A program made the translations under genes and the position numbers. The notes under the pieces were generated by a model that saw only the letters and a program-made list of their open reading frames with translations, had not been told where the DNA came from and did not search any database. This document shows positions 51,322 through 58,949 of a stretch of DNA of 64,000 nt, one piece after another (position 1 is the stretch's first letter; every line of letters starts with the position of its first letter). The stretch is from Streptomyces lienomycini (GTDB taxonomy: Bacteria > Actinomycetota > Actinomycetes > Streptomycetales > Streptomycetaceae): NCBI RefSeq assembly GCF_027947595.1, contig NZ_CP116257.1:5702001-5766000 (forward strand). Direction: 5' to 3'.

Positions 51322-52193
51322 GCGCCACCGCCGTACGCCCCGTCGTCACCGACACCAAGCCCGCACGGACCCGCCGCAAGGCCGGCGCCGGTCTGGGCCT
51401 GGTGGCCTGGCTGGTCGGCATCGTCTTCTTCCTGCCCATCGCGTGGATGGCGCTGACCTCCTTCCACTCGGAGGCGGACGCGGCCACCAACCCGCCGTCC
51501 TTCGCGGCGTCGCTGACCCTGGACGGCTACCGCGAGTTCTTCGGCGCGGGCGGCGGCGCCAGCCCCTGGCCCGCCCTGATCAACTCGGCGGTGGCGTCGA
51601 TCGCCTCGACCCTCTTCGTCCTGGTCCTGGCCCTGCCCGCCGCGTACGCCCTCTCCATCCGCCCGGTGAAGAAGTGGACGGACGTCCTGTTCTTCTTCCT
51701 GTCCACCAAGATGCTGCCGGTGGTGGCGGGCCTGCTGCCGATCTACCTGTTCGCGAAGAACACCGACATGCTGGACAACATCTGGCTGCTGGTCATCCTC
51801 TACACCTCCATGAACCTGCCGATCGCGGTCTGGATGATGCAGTCCTTCCTGGCCGAGGTCCCCGTCGCGATCATCGAGGCGGCCCGGGTGGACGGCGCGA
51901 GACTGCCCACCGTCCTGACCCGCGTGGTGGCCCCGATCGCCCTGCCCGGCATCGCCGCCACCTCACTGATCTGCTTCATCTTCAGCTGGAACGAACTGCT
52001 GTTCGCCCGGGTGCTGACGGGCGTGGTCGCCGAGACCGCCCCCGTCTTCCTGACCGGCTTCATCACCAGCCAGGGCCTCTTCCTGGCCAAGGTGTGCGCC
52101 GCGTCGCTCGTCATCTCCCTGCCGGTGCTCGCCGCGGGGTTCGCCGCCCAGGACAAACTGGTCCAGGGCCTGTCGTTGGGAGCCGTGAAATGA
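51318..52193 (+). CDS. Polyol ABC transporter permease (SmoG-like)
   Basis: The 291-residue protein has six transmembrane segments and EAA loop IIEAARVDGARLPTVL. It ends LSLGAVK, as is usual for the second CUT1 permease. ATG 51318 overlaps the first permease stop. No ATPase gene follows; a shared ATPase is probably recruited. Confidence 0.93.
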   Translation: MSATAVRPVVTDTKPARTRRKAGAGLGLVAWLVGIVFFLPIAWMALTSFHSEADAATNPPSFAASLTLDGYREFFGAGGGASPWPALINSAVASIASTLFVLVLALPAAYALSIRPVKKWTDVLFFFLSTKMLPVVAGLLPIYLFAKNTDMLDNIWLLVILYTSMNLPIAVWMMQSFLAEVPVAIIEAARVDGARLPTVLTRVVAPIALPGIAATSLICFIFSWNELLFARVLTGVVAETAPVFLTGFITSQGLFLAKVCAASLVISLPVLAAGFAAQDKLVQGLSLGAVK

Positions 52194-53179
52194 AGGCCGC
52201 CGTCATCGAGTCCGTGGGCCGCGCCGTCGTCACCGAGGTCCCGGACCCGACGCCGGGTCCCCGCGAGGTCGTCGTCGAGGTCGCCGCCTGCGGCCTGTGC
52301 GGCACCGACCTGCACATCCTCCAGGGCGAGTTCGCGCCCAAGCTGCCGATCGTGCCGGGCCACGAGTTCGCGGGCGCGGTGGTCGGCGTCGGCGCCCAGG
52401 TCACGGAGGTGGCGGTCGGCGACCAGGTCGCGGTGGACCCCTCCCTGTACTGCTACGAGTGCCGCTACTGCCGCACCGGCCACAACAACCTCTGCGAACG
52501 CTGGGCGGCCATCGGCGTCACGACGGCGGGCGGCGCGGCCCAGTACGCGGTCGCACCGGTCGCGAACTGCGTGAAGCTCCCCGAGCACGTCCGCACCCAG
52601 GACGCGGCCCTGATCGAACCGCTCTCCTGCGCCGTCCGCGGCTACGACGTTCTCCAGTCCCGCCTCGGCGCGCACGTCCTCATCTACGGCTCCGGCACGA
52701 TGGGCCTGATGATGCTGGAACTGGCCAAGCGGACCGGCGCGGCCAGCGTCGACATGGTCGACCTCAACCCGGCCCGCCTGGAGACGGCCCGCGGCCTCGG
52801 CGTCTCGGCGTCGGCCGCGACCCCGGACGAGCTGGACCGCCCCCAGGGCTGGGACCTGGTCATCGACGCCACCGGCAACGCGGCGGCGATCCAGGACGGC
52901 CTGGACCGGGTCGCCAAGGCCGGCACGTTCCTCCAGTTCGGCGTCGCCGACTACGCGACGCGCGTCCAGATCGACCCGTACCGCATCTACAACCAGGAGA
53001 TCACCATCACCGGCTCGATGGCGGTCCTCCACAGCTACGAGCGCGCGGCGGAGCTGTTCGCGAACGGTGTCCTCGACCCCGACGTCTTCATCAGCGACCG
53101 CATCGCACTGGACCGCTACCCGCAGGCCCTGGAGCAGTTCGCGGCGGGCGTGGGCCGCAAGATCGTGGTCGTGCCGTAG
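52190..53179 (+). CDS. Zinc-dependent medium-chain polyol dehydrogenase
   Basis: The 329-residue protein has catalytic-zinc residues in ACGLCGTDLH and PGHEFAGAV, a structural-zinc Cys set in CYECRYCRTGHNNLCE, and an NAD(P) Rossmann segment LIYGSGTMGLMMLELAK. The family oxidises sorbitol, xylitol, arabitol and relatives. Overlap with the polyol permeases supports a first catabolic step on the imported polyol. The exact substrate is unknown. Confidence 0.92.
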   Translation: MKAAVIESVGRAVVTEVPDPTPGPREVVVEVAACGLCGTDLHILQGEFAPKLPIVPGHEFAGAVVGVGAQVTEVAVGDQVAVDPSLYCYECRYCRTGHNNLCERWAAIGVTTAGGAAQYAVAPVANCVKLPEHVRTQDAALIEPLSCAVRGYDVLQSRLGAHVLIYGSGTMGLMMLELAKRTGAASVDMVDLNPARLETARGLGVSASAATPDELDRPQGWDLVIDATGNAAAIQDGLDRVAKAGTFLQFGVADYATRVQIDPYRIYNQEITITGSMAVLHSYERAAELFANGVLDPDVFISDRIALDRYPQALEQFAAGVGRKIVVVP

Positions 53180-53192
53180 ATGTTGATCTTTT

Positions 53193-53294
53193 AGCCCGTC
53201 CGGCGTTTGAGGACGAGGCCGTTCAGGCCGAAAGGGGGGTCTGGGGGCGCAGCCCCCAGGGACGGGAAGGGAAGGGGCGGCGGGGGCGAAAACC
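53193..53294 (-). repeat. Dispersed GC-rich repeat, family A, copy 2 (intergenic)
   Basis: This ~102 bp element lies between the dehydrogenase and TerD genes and, on the minus strand, matches 1998-2102. It holds a perfect hairpin CTGGGGGC-gca-GCCCCCAG (53241-53259), which may help terminate the polyol operon. Confidence 0.85.
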
Positions 53295-53377
53295 CTGACG
53301 CCGCCGCTCCCACCACCCCCGCCCCGATTGGCCCCCGGGTAAGGGAACGGTAAAACGCCCCCGCTCGTTCACCCGGC

Positions 53378-54598
53378 ATGACAGCTATGACCCCCGGCTC
53401 GAACATCCCCCTCTCCGCCGCCCGCGTGACGGTGGACGTCACCGCTCCCGTGCGGCTCGACGTATCGGGCCTGCTGCTCACCGCCGACGGCAAGGTGCGC
53501 TCCGACGACGACTTCATCTTCTACAACCAGCCCACCGGCCAGGGCGTGACCTACCGCTCCGGCGGCGGCTCCGCCCCGGACGCGATCACGGTCGACACCT
53601 CCGCCGTCCCGCCGGGCATCGAGAAGATCGTCGTCACCGCCAGCCCGGACGCCGCCGGCCAGTCCTTCCAGGGCATCGAGCCGACCGCCACCATCCGCAA
53701 CGCGGACGACAACTCCGTCCTCGCCACCTTCACGCCGCCGCAGCTCGGCGCCGAGACCGCACTGGTGATCGTCGAGGTCTACCTGCGAGGCGGCGCCTGG
53801 AAGGCCCGCGCGGTCGGCCAGGGCTACGCCAACGGCCTGGCCGGCATCGCGACGGACTTCGGCGTCACGGTGGAGGAGCCCGCCCCGGCCGCTCCCCCGG
53901 CCCAGCCCGCGGCCCCGCAGCGGTCCCACGCGGCCACGCCCCCGCCGGCCGCCGCGCCCACGATGCCCGCGGCGCCGCCCGCACCGCCCGCCGCGCCGCC
54001 GGCCCCCGCCCCGGGCAGCGGCAAGATCAACCTCGACAAGGGCCGGGTCAGCCTCCAGAAGAACCAGACCGTCTCCCTGGTCAAGGGCGGTCGGCCGGTG
54101 CTCTCCCAGGTCAAGATGGGCCTCGGCTGGGAACCGGCGTTCCGCGGCAAGGACATCGACCTGGACGCGTCGGTCATCGCCTTCGGCCCCCAGCGCAACC
54201 ACATCGACAGCTGCTACTTCGGCAAGCTCTCGATCGTCAACGGCGCGATCAAGCACTCCGGCGACAACCTGACCGGCGAGGGCGGCGGAGACGACGAGGT
54301 GATCGTCGTCGACCTCGGCCGGCTCCCGCAGGAGGTCTCCGGTCTGGTCTTCACGGTGAACTCGTTCTCGGGCCAGAAGTTCACCGAGGTCGCCAAGGCG
54401 TACTGCCGCCTCATCGACGCCGCGAGCGGCGAGGAGCTGGTCCGCTTCGACCTCACCGGCGCCGAGGCGCAGACCGGCGTGATGATGGCGAAGCTGATCC
54501 GCCAGTACTCCGGCGAGTGGGAGATGACCGCCATGGGCGACTTCGTCAAGTCCCGCACGGTCCGCGGCATGGTGAAGCCGGCGGCCAAGGCCCTGTAG
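53378..54598 (+). CDS. TerD-family protein with two TerD domains
   Basis: The 406-residue protein has a first TerD domain (residues about 10-165, VRLDVSGLLLTADGKVRSDDDFIFYNQP), a Pro/Ala linker (about 168-208), and a second TerD domain (about 210-400, VKMGLGWEPAFRGKDIDLDASVIAF and GDDEVIVVDLGRLP). TerD domains bind calcium through acidic residues such as DDDF and DLDAS. The family is linked to tellurite resistance and membrane-associated stress responses. No other ter genes are nearby. ATG 53378; ATG 53387 is an equally possible start. Confidence 0.9.
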   Translation: MTAMTPGSNIPLSAARVTVDVTAPVRLDVSGLLLTADGKVRSDDDFIFYNQPTGQGVTYRSGGGSAPDAITVDTSAVPPGIEKIVVTASPDAAGQSFQGIEPTATIRNADDNSVLATFTPPQLGAETALVIVEVYLRGGAWKARAVGQGYANGLAGIATDFGVTVEEPAPAAPPAQPAAPQRSHAATPPPAAAPTMPAAPPAPPAAPPAPAPGSGKINLDKGRVSLQKNQTVSLVKGGRPVLSQVKMGLGWEPAFRGKDIDLDASVIAFGPQRNHIDSCYFGKLSIVNGAIKHSGDNLTGEGGGDDEVIVVDLGRLPQEVSGLVFTVNSFSGQKFTEVAKAYCRLIDAASGEELVRFDLTGAEAQTGVMMAKLIRQYSGEWEMTAMGDFVKSRTVRGMVKPAAKAL

Positions 54599-54611
54599 GC
54601 ACCCGGACGTC

Positions 54612-54643
54612 GGGGCGCTCCCGGATCGCTCCGCGAGCGCCCC
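54612..54643. terminator. Bidirectional terminator between TerD and TetR genes
   Basis: Perfect 9-bp arms GGGGCGCTC (54612-54620) and GAGCGCCCC (54635-54643) lie in the 56-bp gap between convergent genes. Confidence 0.75.
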
Positions 54644-54654
54644 TTCGGGGCGGA

Positions 54655-55233
54655 CTACGCCCGCAGTCCGCCCCACACCAGCCACAGGCAGCGGCGGACG
54701 GACGTCGCGTCCGCCGGGTCCGTCCCGTCGGCGGACTCGGCCGCCGTGGCCACCCCGTGCACCAGCCGCAGCACCTCGATCGGTTCGACGTCCCGCCGCA
54801 GCGTGCCCTCCGCCTGCGCCGCCCGCACCAACCGCCCGGCCGCGGCGCGCAGACAGTCGCCGCAGGCCGTGTCCACCGCCGTGCCGCCCGCCGTGACGGC
54901 GGTGCCGAGCAGCGTCTTCATCCCGCGGACCTGGATCATCCCGGCGGCGAGTTCACCCAGCCACTCCCGCAGCGCGTGGCCCGGTGACCGCTCGGCCGCG
55001 ATCAGGTCGGCGCGGGCCGCGATCGCCTCGATCCGGTCGAGGTAGGCGGCCTCCAGCAGCGCCTGCCGGGTCGGGAAGTGCCGGTACAGCGTGCCCGTCC
55101 CGACCCCCGCGCGTTTGGCGATGTCGTCCAGGGACGCGCCCTCACCGTGCTCGGCGAAGGCGGTCGCCGCGGCCTGGAGCAGCCGTTCGCGGTTGCGGCG
55201 GGCATCCGCGCGCATGGGTCTGACCTGCGCCAT
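54655..55233 (-). CDS. TetR-family transcriptional regulator
   Basis: The 192-residue protein has a TetR helix-turn-helix (RRNRERLLQAAATAFAEHGEGASLDDIAKRAGVGTGTLYRHFPTRQALLEA) near the N-terminus and a helical effector domain containing TACGDCLRAAAGRL. It follows the Ro gene by 38 bp on the same strand and may share its transcript. Target and ligand are unknown. Confidence 0.9.
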   Translation of the reverse strand: MAQVRPMRADARRNRERLLQAAATAFAEHGEGASLDDIAKRAGVGTGTLYRHFPTRQALLEAAYLDRIEAIAARADLIAAERSPGHALREWLGELAAGMIQVRGMKTLLGTAVTAGGTAVDTACGDCLRAAAGRLVRAAQAEGTLRRDVEPIEVLRLVHGVATAAESADGTDPADATSVRRCLWLVWGGLRA

Positions 55234-55271
55234 CCCGGTACTCCCTGCACACAGAGGTTCGTCGCCGCACC

Positions 55272-56873
55272 CTACCCCGCGAGCTCGGCCCGGGTGTCCC
55301 ACGGCCACTGGGCGTCCCGGCCGGCCTCCAGCAACGCGACCATCCGGAACGCGGCGTCGGAGAGACCGCCGAAGGTGTGCCGGTTCGCCCGGCCCGACGG
55401 GCCGTGGCCCGCCCGGTACCCGGCGAGGTTCCAGGTGTAGACCGGCACGTGCGCCGGGACCTGCTCGGTCGGGTCGCCGTGCCGGCTGTGGGCGTACTGC
55501 TCGTCGGTGACGATGAGCACCCGGTCGTGCTGCTCGTAGTGGCGCCGTACCGCCTCGGTGGTGTCGGTGCCGCCGAGGTCGCCGAAGCGGTCGAGGACCT
55601 TCAGCACCGACTCGCCCTCGCGGTACGTCACGCGGTTGCTGGACGTCCCGAACTCGACCAGGTCCGCGTCGGCCGCCCGCAGCGCGAGCGCCGTGCCGAA
55701 GACCGCCGCCGCGTCGGCCCGGTTCAGCTCGGAGCGGTCCGACATCCGCGAGTAGAACATCGAACCCGAGCGGTCCACGAGGACGAGTGTCCGGCCGGGC
55801 AGTGCGGGCACGTTGGCCAGCGAGTGGCCGAGCGCCTGCTCCAGCGGGTACGACCAGCGCAGCGACGGGGCGTGCCGGTACGCGGCGAGGTAGCGGAAGG
55901 GGAACTGCCGCGAGCGCGCCACCTCGGCCGGGTCGCTGATCCGCGCCGCCACCCGGGCCGCGACCTCGTCCGAGACACCGGCCTCGTCGAAGTTGCGCAG
56001 GTTGCGGAGCAATGCCATCGCTCCCATGGACGGAATCACCGCTTCCCAGGCCGCCTTGTCCATCGGGCCCTGGAGCCAGCCGGCCAGCATCTCCCACGTG
56101 ACGCCCGCCGCCGCGAGCCGCTCGGCACCGTCGGGCGCCGTGACCACCGCTCGCCGGTCCCGGACGGGCAGCGCCATCAGCTCGCGGTGCGCGGTCAGGA
56201 CGCGGTTCGAGGCGGGCGGCACCGCGGTGTCCGGGTTGTGCCGGCGGTCGAGGGCGTACTGGAACAGCTCGCCCTGCCACGGCTTGTCGGGGTCGGGCGC
56301 CGCGTGCACCAGGTTGAGGATGTCGCCGAAGCGGTAGCCCTTGGACGCGGTGTCGTACTTCAGCAGCGACTTGCCGTGGTAGAGCCGCCGCACGGCGTCG
56401 GCGATCCCCCGCTTGACCGGCTTGGGCACGGCGCGGCCGTGGGTCGCGGTCCAGTAGGCGAGGAGTTCGCCGGGCTCGTCCGGACGCCGCAGGACGGAGG
56501 CGGTCACCTGCCGGTTGGACGGTCCGTCGGTGACGCCGGAGTCCAGGCGGGCCTTGACGTACTCGGCGGCGCCGACGATCGACGCGGTGCGCAGGTTGCC
56601 CTCGCCGCGCAGCCAGCCGAGCAGGCCGGCCGTCCAGGACGGGTCGGAGAGGGCGAGTTCGCGCACGAGGGTGGTGAACCGGTCGTCGCGGGCGGCGCCG
56701 GACTCGTAGAAGGACTGCTGGGAGACGAAGTTGGCCACCGCGAGCAGGAAGAGTTCGGAGCGGGCGTCCCGCTCGGTGCCCCGGCCGCCCTCGTGGGTGC
56801 GCAGCACGCGGCCCGTCGACGTCACGCGCGAGGTGGGCTGCGCCTCGGCGGTCTTGGTGTTGAATCGCGCCAT
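55272..56873 (-). CDS. rsr: Ro60-type RNA-binding protein (TROVE plus VWA domains)
   Basis: The 533-residue protein is a bacterial Ro orthologue. Residues about 15-340 are the TROVE HEAT-like ring (SELFLLAVANFVSQQSFYESG, GWLRGEGNLRTASIVGAAEYV, GMDK-like PMDKAAWEAVIPSMGAMALLRNLRNF). The VWA-like domain follows, with MIDAS DRSGSMFYSRMSDRSELNR near residue 366. Ro rings bind misfolded RNAs and a Y RNA, which can tether polynucleotide phosphorylase for structured-RNA decay. Two Y-RNA-like elements lie directly upstream on the same strand. The leader has a GGGGG ribosome site held between two GAATTC palindromes. ATG 56873 is well supported. Confidence 0.95.
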   Translation of the reverse strand: MARFNTKTAEAQPTSRVTSTGRVLRTHEGGRGTERDARSELFLLAVANFVSQQSFYESGAARDDRFTTLVRELALSDPSWTAGLLGWLRGEGNLRTASIVGAAEYVKARLDSGVTDGPSNRQVTASVLRRPDEPGELLAYWTATHGRAVPKPVKRGIADAVRRLYHGKSLLKYDTASKGYRFGDILNLVHAAPDPDKPWQGELFQYALDRRHNPDTAVPPASNRVLTAHRELMALPVRDRRAVVTAPDGAERLAAAGVTWEMLAGWLQGPMDKAAWEAVIPSMGAMALLRNLRNFDEAGVSDEVAARVAARISDPAEVARSRQFPFRYLAAYRHAPSLRWSYPLEQALGHSLANVPALPGRTLVLVDRSGSMFYSRMSDRSELNRADAAAVFGTALALRAADADLVEFGTSSNRVTYREGESVLKVLDRFGDLGGTDTTEAVRRHYEQHDRVLIVTDEQYAHSRHGDPTEQVPAHVPVYTWNLAGYRAGHGPSGRANRHTFGGLSDAAFRMVALLEAGRDAQWPWDTRAELAG

Positions 56874-56876
56874 GGT

Positions 56877-56919
56877 GAATTCCCCCGAATTCTCAAAGCC
56901 TGAACGTTCTCGAATATTC
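56877..56919 (-). promoter_or_regulatory. Four phased GAA..TTC palindromes in the Ro leader
   Basis: GAATTC at 56877-56882 and 56887-56892, GAACGTTC at 56902-56909 and GAATATTC at 56912-56919 have centres 10, 16 and 10 bp apart. They lie 4-46 bp before the ro start codon, and the ribosome site lies between the first two. The layout suggests paired operator half-sites. Confidence 0.5.
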
Positions 56920-56929
56920 CGGAGGGAGA

Positions 56930-57095
56930 CACGGCAGCGGAAGGGTGCCCGAGGTCGGAATCGGCGACGGGACCATGCGGATGCTCTGCCCTATTGAGCT
57001 ACACCGACCCGAAGTCGATGACGGGATTCGAACCCGCAACCGTCCGATCCGAGAAGTATCCGCTGCCTGCGCACCGGGCACCCTTCGACTGCTGG
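56930..57095 (-). ncRNA. Y-RNA-like element 2 with permuted tRNA domain
   Basis: Read on the minus strand, the element has the Ro-binding motif GUCGAAGG (57089-57082), then a T arm with loop UUCGAAU and stem GCGGG/CCCGU (about 57037-57021). Next is an acceptor-like hairpin CAUCGAC-uucgg-GUCGGUG (57020-57002), then a D arm UAGCUC...GAGCA (57001-56983). The order T arm, acceptor, D arm is that of a circularly permuted tRNA. The outer ends close by GGGUGCCCG (57083-57075) with CGGGCACCC (56951-56943). An anticodon-like helix (AUCGG/CCGAU, ACGG/CCGU) joins them. This matches the YrlA class of bacterial Y RNAs. A second 9-bp pairing crosses the outer stem. Exact ends are not known. Confidence 0.82.
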
Positions 57096-57185
57096 GCCTC
57101 CCGAGATCAAGTGGGCCGCGGCATGGGATTCTTTTTGCAGAAGAAGTAGCCGCGACCGGCGCACCGGGAGGTGCATGAAGTTATG

Positions 57186-57330
57186 GGTGTCCAGAGTTCA
57201 GGTCGGCGGAACCGACAAGGTGCTCTAACCCCTGAGCTACACCGGCGTGCTGTGCCGGTGACGGGACTCGAACCCGTGGCCGCCCCATTATGAGTGGAAG
57301 TAGGTCCTGCCTTCGCACCTGGACGTTCAT
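57186..57330 (-). ncRNA. Y-RNA-like element 1 with permuted tRNA domain
   Basis: On the minus strand, stem GUCCAG (57324-57319) with CUGGAC (57194-57189) and inner CAGG (57309-57306)/CCUG (57202-57199) flank the motif UGCGAAGG, the expected Ro-binding module. The interior has T arm ACGGG-UUCGAGU-CCCGU, an acceptor-like hairpin CACCGGC-acagcac-GCCGGUG with seven perfect pairs, D arm UAGCUCAGGGGUUAGAGCA, then hairpin GUCGG-uuccg-CCGAC. The part order is that of a permuted tRNA. Its closest relative in the window is element 2, about 235 bp further toward the Ro gene. The 5' start probably follows the phoX terminator. Confidence 0.82.
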
Positions 57331-57336
57331 CACTCT

Positions 57337-57362
57337 AAAAGGGCGGCCGTCGCCCGGGCGAC
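57337..57362 (-). terminator. Terminator of the PhoX gene, just before the Y RNA elements
   Basis: On the minus strand the palindrome GTCGCCCGGGCGAC (57362-57349) directly follows the phoX stop, and TTTT (57340-57337) comes 8 bases later. It separates phoX from the first Y-RNA-like element. Confidence 0.55.
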
Positions 57363-57366
57363 CGAA

Positions 57367-58848
57367 TTAATGACCGGCGCGCTTGTGGCGCTTCCAGGGT
57401 CCCGTGATCGCCAGCATGATGCCCGGCGTCTGGATGTTGGCGTAGAGGGTCCGGCCGTCGGGCGAGAAGGTGACGCCGGTGAACTCGCTGTACTCGGGGT
57501 CGTCCTCGGTGCCGAGGTTCAGTTCGTTGCGGGCGATGGGGTAGGTGCGCCCGCTGTCCGTGGCACCGAACAGGTGCTGGACGCCGTCGCCGTCCTCGGC
57601 GATGACCAGGCCGCCGTACGGGGAGACGGTGATGTTGTCGGGGCCGTCGAAGGCGCCGTCGGCGGAGGGGTCGGCGTTGACGCCGAGCAGGACCTTCAGC
57701 GTGAGGGTGCGGCGCTTGGGGTCGTAGAACCAGACCTGGCCGTCGTGCGGGCGGCCGGGGCTCTCGTCACGGGCGAAGGAGGAGACGATGTACGTGCCGC
57801 CGTCGGCCCACCACATGCCCTCCAGCTTGCGCGCGCGGGTGACCTGGCCGGCGGTGAACTGCTTGCGCACGGAGGTGCTCTTCGCGTCGCGGTCGGGGAC
57901 GTCGACCCAGTCGACGCCGTAGACGGTGCCGGTCCTGGTGGCGCGGGAGAGGTCGTCGACGAACTTGCCGCCGGAGTCGAAGCACTTGAAGGCCTGGAGG
58001 ATCCCGGCGTCGTCGGCGAGGGTGCGCAGCCGGCCGCGGCCGTGCCGGAAGTGCTCCGGCGGGGTCCAGCGGTACAGGAGGCCGTTGGGGCCGGAGGCGT
58101 CTTCGGTGAGGTAGGCGTGGCCGCGCTTGGGGTCGACGACGACGGCCTCGTGGGCGTAGCGGCCCAGTGCCTTGACCGGCTTGGGGTCGCGGTTGGCGCG
58201 GCGGTCCTCGGGGTCGACCTCGAAGACGTAGCCGTGATCCTTGGTCATGCCGTTCTTGCCGGCCTTGTCCTCGGTCTCCTCGCAGGTCAGCCAGGTGCCC
58301 CACGGGGTGCTGCCGCCGGCGCAGTTGGTGGCGGTACCGGCGATGCCGACCCACTCGGCGACGTGGCCGCCGCGGCGGACCTCGACGACGGTGCAGCCGC
58401 CGGCGGCCGCCGGGTCGTAGACGAGGCCCTCGGTGAGCGGGACGGGGTGCGGCCAGTCGTCGCGGTGGCCGCCGAGTTCGTGGTTGTTGACGAGGAGCGT
58501 GGCGCCGCGCGGGCCGTCGAAGGTGGCCGTGCCGTCGTGGTTGGACGGGGTGTACTCGCCGGACTCCAGCCTGGTCCGGCCGGAGTACGTGATGATCTCG
58601 TACCGGAAGCCCGCGGGCAGGGCGAGGATGCCGTCCGGGTCGGGGATCAGCGGTCCGTAGCCGACTCCGTCGTGGCCGTGGTGGTGTCCGTGGCCGTGTC
58701 CGTGGCCGTGCTCCCTCCCCGCGCTGTCGATGTCCGTGGACGCGAGGGCGTTCGGCGCGGTGGCGAGGGCGCCGACGCTGCCCGCCAGCACGACCCCGGC
58801 GCCGGTGAGCGCGGATCGACTGGTGAAGTCCCTGCGGGTGAGCGACAT
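57367..58848 (-). CDS. phoX: PhoX-type secreted phosphatase (DUF839 family)
   Basis: The 493-residue protein has a twin-arginine signal (TRRDFTSRSALTGAGVVLAG), a His/Gly-rich stretch HGHGHGHGHHHGHDG after the signal, and the DUF839 beta-propeller: NHDGTATFDGPRG, LLVNNHELGG, GTWLTCEETEDKAG, GRYAHEAVVVDPKRGHAYLTEDASG, DGPDNITVSPYGGLVIAEDGDG. PhoX enzymes are Ca/Fe phosphomonoesterases exported by Tat. A Pho box lies ~100 bp upstream. ATG 58848 starts the Tat signal. Confidence 0.9.
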   Translation of the reverse strand: MSLTRRDFTSRSALTGAGVVLAGSVGALATAPNALASTDIDSAGREHGHGHGHGHHHGHDGVGYGPLIPDPDGILALPAGFRYEIITYSGRTRLESGEYTPSNHDGTATFDGPRGATLLVNNHELGGHRDDWPHPVPLTEGLVYDPAAAGGCTVVEVRRGGHVAEWVGIAGTATNCAGGSTPWGTWLTCEETEDKAGKNGMTKDHGYVFEVDPEDRRANRDPKPVKALGRYAHEAVVVDPKRGHAYLTEDASGPNGLLYRWTPPEHFRHGRGRLRTLADDAGILQAFKCFDSGGKFVDDLSRATRTGTVYGVDWVDVPDRDAKSTSVRKQFTAGQVTRARKLEGMWWADGGTYIVSSFARDESPGRPHDGQVWFYDPKRRTLTLKVLLGVNADPSADGAFDGPDNITVSPYGGLVIAEDGDGVQHLFGATDSGRTYPIARNELNLGTEDDPEYSEFTGVTFSPDGRTLYANIQTPGIMLAITGPWKRHKRAGH

Positions 58849-58949
58849 GGTGTCTCCTGTGACGGTGGGCGGGCGAGCCGTGGGGGGTGGCGGACTCCGG
58901 TCCGGCGCCACCGTCCCGCCCCCGCCTGAACGACGAACGAGCCCACACG

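Noticed and set aside
56983..57290. Canonical tRNA genes in the D-arm/T-arm rich stretch
   Set aside because: T arms come before D arms on the minus strand, and from one D arm to the next T arm is over 150 nt. No 7-bp acceptor stem closes a D-anticodon-T order, so they are not ordinary tRNAs.
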